A stretch of 64,000 nt of DNA, taken from the NCBI GenBank assembly GCA_900540985.1, contig UQIC01000001.1, positions 62,001 through 126,000 of the forward strand, given 5' to 3'. Every line of letters starts with the position of its first letter. Position 1 is the first letter of the stretch. A model generated the notes under the pieces. It saw only the letters and a list, made by a program, of their open reading frames with translations, was not told the origin of the DNA and searched no databases. This document shows, one piece after another, positions 1-8,409 of this stretch. The DNA is from an uncultured Collinsella sp. Its GTDB lineage: Bacteria; Actinomycetota; Coriobacteriia; Coriobacteriales; Coriobacteriaceae. A program made the translations under genes and the position numbers.

Positions 1-672
1 GTAGCGGATGCCCATCTCCGAAATCTTGGCAAAGGCGGGCTGCAGGGCGGTGAGCAGCTCGGACTTAAGCTGGCTGTCGATCTTGTCGCGCGTATAGCTA
101 TCGGTCACGTTGCCGCACACGTTGGTGTAGAACAGCAGCGGGTTGGTGATGCGATACGAATACTCGCCGTTGCAGCGCACGGAGATGTCGACGTCCAGGC
201 CAATGTTGTTATCGACCACGCGGAAGGGCACGGGCGAGGCGGTGCCGTACTTGTTGCCGATGATCTCCTTGGTGTTGATGAAGTAGACGCGCTGGTCCTT
301 GCCCGCGTCGCCGCCAAAGGTAAAGCGGCTGCCGATATTGGCGAAGGTCTCCTTGATGGAGTCGCCCAGGTTGCCGCTAAAGACGCTCGGCTCGCTGCCG
401 GTATCGAAGACGAACTCACCGGGCTCCAGCGCGACTTCGATGATCTTGCCGTTTTGCACCACGAGCATGCCCTGGCCGTCGTTGACGGCGATGACCGAGC
501 CGTTGGAGATGACGTTGTCCTCGCCGCGCGTGTTGGAGCTGCGGCCACCGGTGCGTTTGCTGCCCTTGCAGGCCAAGACGTCAGCAGGCATCGATTCGCA
601 ATAGATAAATTCCTTCCACTGGTCGGCCATGACGCCGCCGGCAGCTCCCAATCCAGCTTTCAAGAGTCCCAT
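1..672 (-). CDS. SPFH-domain protein (YdjI/virion-core-like), 3' end cut by window
   Basis: The reading frame is open from the ATG at 672 to the window edge, giving 224 codons without the C-terminus. The start follows a purine-rich AGAAAGGAAG stretch. The protein begins MGLLKAGLGAAGGVMADQWK and continues into an SPFH/band-7-like segment (DQRVYFINTKEIIGNKYG, then a region with VDISVRCNGEYSYRI). Family members of this type (Bacillus YdjI-like) usually end in a zinc ribbon, which would lie outside the window. It is followed upstream by two zinc-ribbon proteins on the same strand, matching the ydjG/ydjI style grouping thought to act at the membrane under envelope stress. Function is family-level inference. 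Confidence 0.8.
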   Translation of the reverse strand, partial: MGLLKAGLGAAGGVMADQWKEFIYCESMPADVLACKGSKRTGGRSSNTRGEDNVISNGSVIAVNDGQGMLVVQNGKIIEVALEPGEFVFDTGSEPSVFSGNLGDSIKETFANIGSRFTFGGDAGKDQRVYFINTKEIIGNKYGTASPVPFRVVDNNIGLDVDISVRCNGEYSYRITNPLLFYTNVCGNVTDSYTRDKIDSQLKSELLTALQPAFAKISEMGIRY

Positions 673-720
673 GGTAATCTTCCTTTCTCGTCAAAGGCCG
701 GGTGGTATTGGTTGGATTGC

Positions 721-2043
721 TTAGTCGTCCTTGTCGTCTTTCATGACAACGGTGGTCTCGGTGTGGCTGAAGGTGTCGTGCTTCTCGGTCAGGTCGAGCT
801 CGCCGCAGTACTCGTCGGCGTGGGTGGCCTCGTTGGCCGTCTTGAGCTGGCCTACCAGTAGTACGTCTCCGATAATCACGATGATCAGCGGCGCGATGAC
901 GTTGATGAGGATGCCCTCGATATCAAAGGTGAGGTAATCCGGATCGAAGGCGTATTCCCCCATAAAGAGAATCTGGGAGAGGATAAATCCGATCACGAAG
1001 AACAGCACCGAGGCGATGGCGAGCTTGGGCTTGGAGCAGGGGAGCTCGCCGACCAAGCGGCCGGTCTGGCCGTTCATGGCAAACAGGTAGCTCTTGCCGT
1101 TCCACGAGGTGGAGAGCATCCAGACGGGGAACAGGGCGTAGTCGCTGTCTTCCCAGGTGTAGTCGAGCTGCTTGCTTTCGACCGTGGCATCGTCGTATTC
1201 GTCGACGACGGTCTCGCGCAGGGCCGAGATTGTGCTTTCTTCCATACGGTGTTCGGCGCGCGCCTTGCAGGTCTCGCAGTCCTCGTCGTAACGGTTGGCG
1301 ATGTAGCCGGGCATATATGCGACCGAGAACGGGCGCAGCGCGTCGTAGTCAAACGGCTCGATGGCATCCATGTGGCCGTCGGGCATCTTGGACGATCCGT
1401 CGACGGGCACGCGCTTAAACGAGATATTGCCCTTGCGATAGGCATCGTAGTGGTCGGTGGTCGTGACGGTGCGGTCGGATTCCTCGGTCACGGTCTCGTT
1501 GGTCGCGTCAAAGTACACTTCGCCGTCAACGCGGGCGCCGTAGAGCCAAAACGGCACGTAGACACCTTGGACCTCGTCGATGTGGTTGCCGGTGACAAAG
1601 CTCTTGGGCAGCAAGATCTTGCCCTTGTAGTGTTCCTTGAGTGCGGCCGTGACGTCATCGCGCCCGAGCTTAAACGGAATTACTAGGTCGGGCGAGAAGT
1701 CGCCCGAGAGCTGGCCGGGCGCCACGGCGGAGTTGCCGCAGTACGGGCAGGTGGTGACGGCGACGGTGCCGTCGGACACGAGCTCGGCGCCGCACGACGA
1801 GCAGATGTAGCCGGCGTTTTGGGCGAGCTCCTGCACCGCGTCGTCGGCGACGGGCTTGGGCGTTGCGGCTGCCGCATCGGCTTTGGCGTCGGCCTTGTCC
1901 TGGCGCTCGCGATAGAGGGCCTCGACTTCTTCGACTTCAAAGCGCGAGTCACAGTAGTCGCAGACGAGCTTTTGCTCGGCACTGGCAAAGTGAAGGGGGC
2001 CGCCACACGCGGGGCATTGATAGTTGACGCTCTCGAAGGCCAT
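721..2043 (-). CDS. TFIIB-type zinc-ribbon membrane protein (YdjG-like), 440 aa
   Basis: The N-terminus carries a zinc ribbon (CPACGG at residues 10-15, then CDYC about 15 residues later) and a second one near residues 80-105 (CSSCGAEL, then CPYCGNSA). The middle resembles the YdjG-type domain. Two hydrophobic segments lie near residues 345-365 (IASVLFFVIGFILSQILF) and 380-400 (ILINVIAPLIIVIIGDVLLV). The C-terminus is charged and acidic. It sits between the SPFH gene and the DUF4428 gene, all on the minus strand with short gaps, so one transcript is likely. Role unknown; probably part of a membrane-associated SPFH complex. Confidence 0.8.
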   Translation of the reverse strand: MAFESVNYQCPACGGPLHFASAEQKLVCDYCDSRFEVEEVEALYRERQDKADAKADAAAATPKPVADDAVQELAQNAGYICSSCGAELVSDGTVAVTTCPYCGNSAVAPGQLSGDFSPDLVIPFKLGRDDVTAALKEHYKGKILLPKSFVTGNHIDEVQGVYVPFWLYGARVDGEVYFDATNETVTEESDRTVTTTDHYDAYRKGNISFKRVPVDGSSKMPDGHMDAIEPFDYDALRPFSVAYMPGYIANRYDEDCETCKARAEHRMEESTISALRETVVDEYDDATVESKQLDYTWEDSDYALFPVWMLSTSWNGKSYLFAMNGQTGRLVGELPCSKPKLAIASVLFFVIGFILSQILFMGEYAFDPDYLTFDIEGILINVIAPLIIVIIGDVLLVGQLKTANEATHADEYCGELDLTEKHDTFSHTETTVVMKDDKDD

Positions 2044-2067
2044 GATCGGTCCTTTCGCTGCCGGAGG

Positions 2068-2804
2068 CTATGCGCCGATGGCGCCGCCGCAGTATTCGCA
2101 GCGCCCGCTGGCATCGGGAATGGTGGTGGCTCCGCAGAAGGGGCAGGTGACCGCGGTCTTGGGGCCTTGGCGGCCACGACGCTATCGCGCGTCTCCTGGC
2201 GCAGCTGCACCAGCGCGTCGCGGACCTCGGTTGCCTGGCGCTTGGCCTCGCGGTATTCGATGGAGCCGCGCTGATCGATGGTGGAGTCGTTCACGCGCAG
2301 GTTGATCTCGGTAAAGTACGGCGTGTTGACGTGAATGGTCAGGTTAAAGTCGTAATCCAGGTCATAGCGCGGCGGATTGTAGCTCTCGCGCTCGCCGTCC
2401 TTGGTCTCGCGATAGATCTCGGTGCGATGCTCGTCGATATCCATATCGCAGCCGAGTACCTGCGAGAACTCGATGATGTCGGGATTGGCGTCGCGCCAGC
2501 GGCTCTGCGAAGTGATGATCAACAGGCCCGCGTCCTCATCGAGCATAATATTGGTGCGCCCGGCAGAAAGCGTGCGCGTGGGGTTGAACGAGGCCAGGCG
2601 CTCGGCGTTGGCCTCGCGGTAGGCGAGTTGCTCGCGGATGTCGTCCGCGGTGCTGGAGCGATAGCCGTGAAAGTAGGGGGAGAGCTTGCCGGCGCACTCT
2701 TTGCACAGGTAGCCTTCATTGATTTTTGTCTTACCTAGAAGTCCCAGCTCGGTACCGCAAATCGCGCACTCTTTCTTCTCGAACATCTTGTCAAAGAAGC
2801 CCAT
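2068..2804 (-). pseudogene. DUF4428-type zinc-ribbon protein with apparent frameshift
   Basis: The start ATG at 2804 follows GGGAGGCAACC. The first about 212 residues read well: an N-terminal zinc ribbon (CAICGTELGLLG, then CKECAGKL) typical of DUF4428, followed by a beta-rich domain. At the G-tract 2161-2164 the frame breaks. The open frame then runs as a proline/serine-rich artefact into the next gene as far as 1683. Adding one base at the tract restores a natural ending with a second zinc ribbon (CPFCGATT ... CEYCGGAIGA) and a TAG at 2068-2070, 24 bases before the next ATG. Either a homopolymer sequencing error or a real mutation; marked here as broken. Confidence 0.7.
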
Positions 2805-3181
2805 GGTTGCCTCCCATCAACTGGTAGCGTGTGTCACTTTTGATGATGGGGGAGTGCGCGATCCTTCGCGATACCCAGACGGCTCAAGGAGTCTCCACAA
2901 CTGGGACACATGGCCCATTTTTCATCCGACACATAGGGACACTCCTTGCCGCGGGTAGTCATTGGGCACTCATTGGGGACGTACTTAAATGAGTGGCAGT
3001 TGGAGACACTCCTTGCCGAGCTAGAGGCCGCGCGTGCCCCTTCTGGTCCATGAGGCTCAAAACCGCGGTGTGACGTGAACGGCTGGGGTCAAATTTGCAG
3101 CATTTCAAGCCTGGCTTCGATATTGAGACTGGTTCTTTATTAAAATAGATTTCCAGACAATTGAGCGTCTGGGGGTTAACC
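2805..3181. other. Intergenic region with degenerate repeat remnants
   Basis: No gene is seen. Two partial copies of the dispersed CATTGGGGACGT..TTAAATGA / GGGACACTCCTTG repeat lie at about 2925-2953 and 2956-3016. Just before the next gene, CCAGAC (3153-3158) and GTCTGG (3167-3172) form a small inverted repeat that overlaps the G-rich ribosome-binding site at 3171-3175. It could modulate translation or be an operator for the downstream regulator. Confidence 0.5.
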
Positions 3182-4726
3182 ATGAGGGGCATGGGAGACA
3201 CAACCGCATATTTGCGTCGGGGCATTCGGGAGATTATATGCCTGGCGCTGTTCTTCTTCACGTTTTTGGCGTGCGAGTATCTTTTTGATGTGCGCATGGC
3301 CGAGTTCGTGTCTCCGAACGAGGTCGTTATTTATGAGAGCCTTGTCATCGGCGCGAGCGTGATTGGCTTTTTTGTGCGTCCCATTCTGTACTATCGCCGT
3401 CCCCATGCTATCGACGCAACGAGTGACGTCACGGGCGTTTTGCTGGTGGCGGCATTGCTGCTGTTGATTATGGCGGTTCAGGTTGAGGTGGTAATTGCCG
3501 GCGGTTTGGTGGCGTGCTGCGCGCTGGGCTACTGCGGATCGACTGCCCATGCAAATTTTGCGAGGCGCTTTGCGCGAACGCCCTGCTTGGCGCGCGCCGC
3601 TGCACTTTCTTACGCCATGGGCGTTCTGGTGCAGGTTCTCAACCACATGGTGATGCCTGTCGGCATTCCTCAGCAGGCTGTTCTGGTCGTCTGTGCGATC
3701 GCGCAGGTGGCGTTGCTCCACGGTGCTCGACGCGCCAAGCTGCGCGACGAGTCCGATCCCAACTTTGAACCCAGTGCTGCCGGGCTTTCGGTAGATGCTC
3801 TGGAATATGGCGCCAAGTGGCATGACGATCCCGAGGCAAAGGCGGCATTCCGTCGCGCCGTAGTTCGCCTGACCGTGGCGACGGCGTATCTTTCCAGCGT
3901 ATTCGCCGCTCTCAACGCGGGCTTCACGACTCTGCATGCTGTCGGAGCCGTCGATTTGGGCGATTGGCCGCGCCTGCTGCTTGTCGTGAGCTCGTTGGTC
4001 GCTGGCGCACTATTTGACCTGCACGGCCGCTCGTATATGAATATCGGCATGACATGTGCCGCCATACTGTCCACGCTTTCGTTCTTTGTGCTCATCGTCG
4101 ATGGTAATGGCGGCAACGAGCTTGCTGCCACGATCATCTTTTATCTGGGCTCGGGCTTTTTCGTGGTGTTCTTTACCACAAAATATGCCGCCGTCTCGCT
4201 CTATGCGCGCTGGTCATATTTTTGGCCGTGCATGGGTCGCGTCGTCAACAACGTGTGCTCGATGCTCGTGACGGCGCCGGCGGTGGCGATCATCTCGAGT
4301 CAAAACGTGCTGGCTGCGGTCGGTGCGGCGCTCGTGATGTTTGTGGGCATTGCGATTACGCTGCTGGGGCAAGTTGGGCAACGAGCCGATGATGCCGTGA
4401 TGCAGGATGGCCTGCCGCTTGCCACCGACGATCTTGGTGGGGATCTTGCGCCCACATGCTCCGACCCCGAGCCCGTGGAGGCAGCGGAGCTCACGTCCGA
4501 TGAACGCCTCGATGCTTTCGTCGCCACCTTTGGGCTTACAGAGCGCGAGCGCGATATTCTTGAGGTATTGGTCGTTTCGGACCAGAGCGTTCAGGACATC
4601 GCCACAACGCTCTTCCTTTCGCGCTCCACGCTCTATCGCCACATTTCCTCAATCAACAAGAAGACCGGCACCTCCTCGCGTGTGGCCCTTATCAACTTCT
4701 TCTGGTCCTGGACACCCAAGGACTAG
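3182..4726 (+). CDS. LuxR-family regulator with multi-pass membrane N-terminus, 514 aa
   Basis: ATG at 3182 is chosen over the TTG at 3161 because GGGGG lies 6-7 bases upstream. Residues about 15-410 contain about ten to twelve hydrophobic segments (for example LALFFFTFLACEYLF, LLVAALLLLIMAVQVEVVIA and IFYLGSGFFVVFF). A short acidic linker leads to a C-terminal LuxR-type helix-turn-helix (LTERERDILEVLVVSDQSVQ, then RSTLYRHISSINKKTGTSSR). Such membrane-LuxR fusions are abundant in Coriobacteriia (Eggerthella, Collinsella) and often regulate neighbouring metabolic genes. Ligand and targets are unknown. No obvious target is adjacent; pyrE follows on the same strand after 121 bases. Confidence 0.85.
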   Translation: MRGMGDTTAYLRRGIREIICLALFFFTFLACEYLFDVRMAEFVSPNEVVIYESLVIGASVIGFFVRPILYYRRPHAIDATSDVTGVLLVAALLLLIMAVQVEVVIAGGLVACCALGYCGSTAHANFARRFARTPCLARAAALSYAMGVLVQVLNHMVMPVGIPQQAVLVVCAIAQVALLHGARRAKLRDESDPNFEPSAAGLSVDALEYGAKWHDDPEAKAAFRRAVVRLTVATAYLSSVFAALNAGFTTLHAVGAVDLGDWPRLLLVVSSLVAGALFDLHGRSYMNIGMTCAAILSTLSFFVLIVDGNGGNELAATIIFYLGSGFFVVFFTTKYAAVSLYARWSYFWPCMGRVVNNVCSMLVTAPAVAIISSQNVLAAVGAALVMFVGIAITLLGQVGQRADDAVMQDGLPLATDDLGGDLAPTCSDPEPVEAAELTSDERLDAFVATFGLTERERDILEVLVVSDQSVQDIATTLFLSRSTLYRHISSINKKTGTSSRVALINFFWSWTPKD

Positions 4727-4847
4727 CGTATGAGCCGCTGCCCAGTTCCTTACTCTAACGGGGGGATGTGGCCTCAAAGCACGCCCACATCGACGCCTCG
4801 CCTGCGCTAAACTGAAGAGCACGTACGCGATTACGAGAGGAGCCCGC

Positions 4848-5528
4848 ATGGAGGCTTACAAGCAAGAGTTCATCAAGTTTATGGTCGAGTCCGACGTTCT
4901 TAAGTTCGGCAGCTTTACGCTCAAGAGCGGCCGTCAGTCCCCGTTCTTTATGAACGCCGGCGCTTACGTGACGGGCTATCAGCTCAAGAAGCTGGGCGAG
5001 TATTACGCCCAGGCCATCCACGATAACTTTGGCGATGACTTTGACGTGCTGTTTGGACCGGCCTACAAGGGTATTCCGCTGGCTGTCGTGACCGCGATTG
5101 CCTACCACGAGCTGTATGGCAAGGAGGTCAAGTACTGCTGCGACCGCAAGGAGGCCAAGGACCACGGTGCCGATAAGGGCAACCTGCTGGGTTATGAGCC
5201 CAAGGACGGCGACCGCGTGGTCATGGTCGAGGACGTTACCACCAGCGGCAAGTCCATCGACGAGACCTATCCCAAGGTCAAGGCTGCTGCCGATGTCGAG
5301 ATTAAGGGCCTGATCGTGTCCCTCAACCGCATGGAGGTCGGCAAGGGTGGCGTGACCACCGCGCAGAAGGAGATCGAGGCAAAGTACGGTTTTCCCGTCG
5401 CGAGCATTGTTTCCATGGCCGAGGTCGTCGAGACCCTCTACAACCACGAGATCGACGGCAAGGTCGTCATCGACGACGAGCTCAAGGCCGCCATCGATGC
5501 CTACTACGAGCAGTACGGAGCACGTTAG
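4848..5528 (+). CDS. pyrE: Orotate phosphoribosyltransferase, 226 aa
   Basis: Converts orotate plus PRPP to orotidine 5'-phosphate in pyrimidine synthesis. The PRPP-binding motif VVMVEDVTTSGKS is near residues 124-136, and the N-terminal KFGSFTLKSGRQSPFFMNAG is characteristic of the longer PyrE subfamily. The start ATG follows GAGAGGAGCCCGC. The gene stands alone, not in a pyr operon. Its TAG stop provides the first base of a 12-bp hairpin that opens the structured repeat at 5528. Confidence 0.95.
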   Translation: MEAYKQEFIKFMVESDVLKFGSFTLKSGRQSPFFMNAGAYVTGYQLKKLGEYYAQAIHDNFGDDFDVLFGPAYKGIPLAVVTAIAYHELYGKEVKYCCDRKEAKDHGADKGNLLGYEPKDGDRVVMVEDVTTSGKSIDETYPKVKAAADVEIKGLIVSLNRMEVGKGGVTTAQKEIEAKYGFPVASIVSMAEVVETLYNHEIDGKVVIDDELKAAIDAYYEQYGAR

Positions 5529-5783
5529 TTACGGCGTTTTACCAAACGCCGTAACTGCTCGACGCTGCGCGGGCCGCATTTGGACAATCTGACGTTCAAC
5601 TTCAAGGGCGCGACCAGAAGGTCAGCGCCCTTTCGTTTCACGTCACCTTGTCTCAAATGCGACCCGCTCACTGTCCGTTCTCTACTTGCGGCGTCGTCTT
5701 GCTCCGAATGCGGCCCGTTCGCTGCCGTTGCCAAGGCATCGGCGTTGCCGGACTAGTCATTGGGGACGTTCATAAATGACTAC
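5528..5783 (+). repeat. Structured intergenic element, copy 1
   Basis: It opens with a 12-bp stem, 5528-5539 pairing with 5544-5555, whose first base is the G of the pyrE stop codon. Next come a conserved GACGCTGCGCG, a stem GCATTTG/CAAATGC around an inner hairpin with the loop GACCAGAAGGTC, then CTCACTGTCCGTTC. It ends in a 29-base unit TAGTCATT ... AATGACTA (5754-5782). Copies 2 and 3 are at 8971 and 39345. The first or inner hairpin, followed by T-runs, may terminate pyrE transcription. Confidence 0.75.
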
Positions 5784-5791
5784 TCAGGAAT

Positions 5792-5855
5792 GAGCGTGGA
5801 TAATCTCCCGTTTTTGGCCTGTGTGCAGGCTCAAAGTGGGAGATTATCCGCGCTC
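5792..5855. repeat. Inverted repeat around Fic gene, downstream copy
   Basis: GAGCGTGGATAATCTCCC (5792-5809) pairs with 5838-5855 with one mismatch, enclosing a loop rich in T and G. The same palindrome occurs at 7231-7294 on the other side of the Fic gene. Confidence 0.75.
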
Positions 5856-5881
5856 GCTTTAATTTGCCTGGGCTGCGATGC

Positions 5882-7054
5882 CTATCTAATCGGCTCGGCG
5901 TCTTCCCTGAGAATCGAAAGATACTCTTCATACCCGTACTGCCGGTATCTCTGTCTTGACTCGTCGAGAGGACGGAGGATACCCAATTCTTCAAATGATT
6001 TGACGAGCGAGCTCGCGGTACTCCTGCCGATATCGAGTTGGGCAGCGATGAATGCGGTGTCGACGATGGGGTGCTCTTCAAGAATGCCCAACAGCCTTTG
6101 CCCGTTTGCAGCAGTCCTTCCGAGATTTTCGGTAATGGTTGCTGTGGAACGGTTATGGAGGTCAACAAGGTTTTTTAAAGACCCTACCGAGTCCTTCGCA
6201 CTCTCGAGAAGACTGTGGCAGAAAAACTCTATCCATTCCTCGTAAGTGCCTCTCTCCCTTACGGATGTGAGTTGCCGGTAGTACTCGCTTCGATTTTTCT
6301 TGAACTGGAACGATGGATAGAACAAGCAAGAATGAAGAACGCCATCATTGATGAGCATAAGTGTAATGAGAAGCCTGCCCAGGCGACCGTTTCCGTCTAG
6401 GAATGGATGGGCAGTTTCAAATTGGTAATGGACGAGCGCCGCCCGCACAATCGGATCCATTTCGACTTGAGGCTCATTGATAAAGCGTTCGAGGTCCTGG
6501 AGCGTGTTACTCAAATCTTCAATGTTTGGAGGGACAAACGATGCGGTTGCAATGGTGCAGCCTGAGGGGCCAATCCAGTTTTGTGAGGAGCGCAACTCGC
6601 CTGGATTCTTCTCCGTTCCGCGCACTCCGTCCAGCAGGACCGCATGAACTTGCCTAAGAAGTCTCGTGCACAAGGGCATCTTTTTGAGCAGTTCTACGCC
6701 GCGGTCGACAGCACGGACGTAATTCACGACGTCTGCGACATCTTTATGATGGAGTTGTGTTTGCGATGGACTAAGTAGGTCGTCAAACGTGCACTGGGTT
6801 CCCTCAATTTGCGAAGAAAGGAGTGCTTCTTTGCGCACGTACATTGTCAGATACATGTCGGCGTTAGGAACAAAGTAGAGCATGCCTTCAAGCTCTCCAA
6901 GCTTTCGTGAGCATGCGGAAAGCGTGCGATAGGTTTCCTCGGTGAGGTTTAGCTGCCTCAATGATTGCAAGGGCGTTGGAAAAAACGAATAGTAAGCCAA
7001 TTTCCCCGATAGATTATTGCGGAGCGTTCCCTGGCCGTTCCCCTCTATTTGCAT
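5882..7054 (-). CDS. Fic-domain protein with inhibitory helix and winged-helix C-terminus
   Basis: Fic proteins transfer AMP or other nucleotide groups onto target proteins. The catalytic motif HPFLDGNGRLGR starts at about residue 216, and an N-terminal inhibitory motif SSQIEG fits the (S/T)xxxE(G/N) rule at about residues 80-85, so this is a class II, self-restrained enzyme. The last about 70 residues (ERPIVDTAF-like HTH region with DIGRSTASSLVKSFEELGIL) look like a winged helix. ATG 7054 is preferred over 7066 because GGAGG lies 5 bases upstream. The gene is alone, flanked by two copies of the same palindrome and preceded by a cluster of inverted repeats, which suggests autoregulation. Confidence 0.9.
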   Translation of the reverse strand: MQIEGNGQGTLRNNLSGKLAYYSFFPTPLQSLRQLNLTEETYRTLSACSRKLGELEGMLYFVPNADMYLTMYVRKEALLSSQIEGTQCTFDDLLSPSQTQLHHKDVADVVNYVRAVDRGVELLKKMPLCTRLLRQVHAVLLDGVRGTEKNPGELRSSQNWIGPSGCTIATASFVPPNIEDLSNTLQDLERFINEPQVEMDPIVRAALVHYQFETAHPFLDGNGRLGRLLITLMLINDGVLHSCLFYPSFQFKKNRSEYYRQLTSVRERGTYEEWIEFFCHSLLESAKDSVGSLKNLVDLHNRSTATITENLGRTAANGQRLLGILEEHPIVDTAFIAAQLDIGRSTASSLVKSFEELGILRPLDESRQRYRQYGYEEYLSILREDAEPIR

Positions 7055-7080
7055 CGCGCCCTCCATATCTTTAGTGCCGG

Positions 7081-7184
7081 AAACTCGTTATTAGGCTAAT
7101 CATATCAATTCTAATAACGAGTTTAAGGATTAAATAGTTATTAGAATTGATGTAAACAATCTAATGATGAGAAGTCGTTATTAC
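7081..7184. promoter_or_regulatory. Overlapping inverted repeats, candidate operator array for the Fic gene
   Basis: This AT-rich stretch holds four GTTATTA units. AAACTCGTTATTAG (7081-7094) pairs perfectly with 7111-7124. TCAATTCTAATAAC (7105-7118) pairs perfectly with 7137-7150. Another CGTTATTA lies at 7176-7183. The central unit 7111-7118 is therefore shared by two alternative palindromes. The position just upstream of the Fic start and the winged helix in that protein suggest an autoregulatory operator; binding is inference. Confidence 0.65.
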
Positions 7185-7230
7185 TTGACCATGGAGCTCG
7201 GCTTGGTACAAGGGGGTCATCCAAAATGAA

Positions 7231-7294
7231 CGTGGATAATCTCCCGTTTTTGGCTCGGTGACGGCCTCAAAGTCAAAGTGGGAGATTATCCACG
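7231..7294. repeat. Inverted repeat around Fic gene, upstream copy
   Basis: CGTGGATAATCTCCC (7231-7245) pairs perfectly with 7280-7294. It is the same element as 5792-5855 and, with it, brackets the Fic gene and its operator region. Confidence 0.75.
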
Positions 7295-7299
7295 CTCGT

Positions 7300-7636
7300 T
7301 AGTTAAGCGTCCGAAAATCCACACTCGCCAAACCTACCAAAAAGGGACGGTTTTATTTTGGCACGTTTCGGTCGGTATCAGGAAGTGTCAGGGACGGGGA
7401 GGCGGCAGGACTCGAGAGCGAAAAGAAGTATCGGGTTTGGTGCGCCCGCTTCTGCCCGTCCCGCGCGTGGGCGATACTCGGCTTATCGAACCGCGATGCA
7501 AAGGAGATGCTCATCCCACGAGCACTACCGAGAAGGGCTCGCGATTCGAGTCCCCACCTTAGCATTTGAACCATTTGGCACTATAATCACCATAGGCATG
7601 CGCAAAACGTTGCGCTTAATCAAGAGGAGAAAACGT
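7300..7636. other. Gene-free leader upstream of PTS IIA, strongly self-complementary
   Basis: No convincing gene is present. 7391-7398 pairs with 7455-7462, 7427-7433 with 7472-7478 (crossing the first stem), 7408-7415 with 7546-7553, and 7508-7512 with 7520-7524. The pattern could be a structured 5' leader or small RNA, or a decayed repeat. A Shine-Dalgarno (GAGGAG) at 7623-7628 serves the IIA start at 7637. Confidence 0.4.
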
Positions 7637-8173
7637 ATGGGTCTGTTTGACATGTTCAAGAAGAAGGCTGAGCCCGCGGCTGCCGCTGCTCCGGCCTCCA
7701 TCTCTGCTTCTGCCGGCGCCGACGTGCTGTGCTCGCCCGTCAAGGGCAAGGTCATCAAGATGGCCGACGTGCCCGATCCCGTCTTTGGTGGCGAGGTTCT
7801 GGGCAAGGGCTGCGCCGTGTGGCCCGAGGACGATCTGGTCTACGCTCCCTGCGACGGTAAGGTGACCGTCACCATGGGTCACGCCGTGGGTCTGCAGTCC
7901 GATAGCGGCATCGAGGTTCTGGTGCACGTTGGCGTCGATACCGTCAACATGAACGGCGACGGCTTCGAGGGCTTCGTCAAGGCCGACGACGTTGTGAAGG
8001 CCGGCCAGCCCATACTCAAGATCGACCGCGCCAAGATCGCCGCTGCCGGTTACAAGGACTGCGTCGTGGTGGCCGTGTCCAACACCGCCGAGTTTGCCGA
8101 CGTCGAGCTCACCGTTGAGGCAGAGTCCGCCGTCGCCGCCGGTGACGCCATCGTCAAGGTCGTCCGCAAGTAA
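7637..8173 (+). CDS. crr: PTS glucose-family IIA protein, 178 aa
   Basis: Soluble phosphocarrier that passes phosphate from HPr to a IIB domain. The active-site histidine is H97 in VLVHVGVDTV, with the partner histidine H82 in GHAVG, the same 15-residue spacing as H75/H90 of E. coli IIAGlc. An Ala-rich linker (residues 12-27) separates an amphipathic N-terminus MGLFDMFKKK. The ATG at 7637 follows AAGAGGAGAAAACGT; the longer open frame from 7358 lacks a plausible start. No matching IIBC gene is nearby, so it acts in trans. A terminator follows at 8200. Confidence 0.9.
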   Translation: MGLFDMFKKKAEPAAAAAPASISASAGADVLCSPVKGKVIKMADVPDPVFGGEVLGKGCAVWPEDDLVYAPCDGKVTVTMGHAVGLQSDSGIEVLVHVGVDTVNMNGDGFEGFVKADDVVKAGQPILKIDRAKIAAAGYKDCVVVAVSNTAEFADVELTVEAESAVAAGDAIVKVVRK

Positions 8174-8199
8174 ACTGTGGCATCCAAAGGATGTGCAAG

Positions 8200-8228
8200 G
8201 GTGGTCGGGTTTTCCGGCCACCTTTTTT
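8200..8228 (+). terminator. Rho-independent terminator after crr
   Basis: GGTGGTCGG (8200-8208) pairs with CCGGCCACC (8214-8222) with one wobble, followed by six T. Confidence 0.85.
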
Positions 8229-8409
8229 ATTGCATCGCGGGGAAGCGTTTTATTGCACGTTGGGCGGGCTTGCAAACCGTTCGGACGCTAAAACGAACCG
8301 ACCGCGCCTTCGCGTTGCCGAGGGTGTTCATAAGTGGATAGTATGGGCTTACTTATTACAACGTGTGCCGCGTCCGGGAAGCGCGGTGCCGCTCATTGGG
8401 AGGAACAAC

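Noticed and set aside
1683..2067. Proline/serine-rich C-terminus of the DUF4428 frame
   Set aside because: Produced by the frameshift at 2161-2164; it reads across the zinc-ribbon gene in another frame.
7500..7560. tRNA-like T-arm sequence (ATTCGAGTCCCC)
   Set aside because: No matching acceptor, D or anticodon arm can be drawn; only a T-loop-like word is present.
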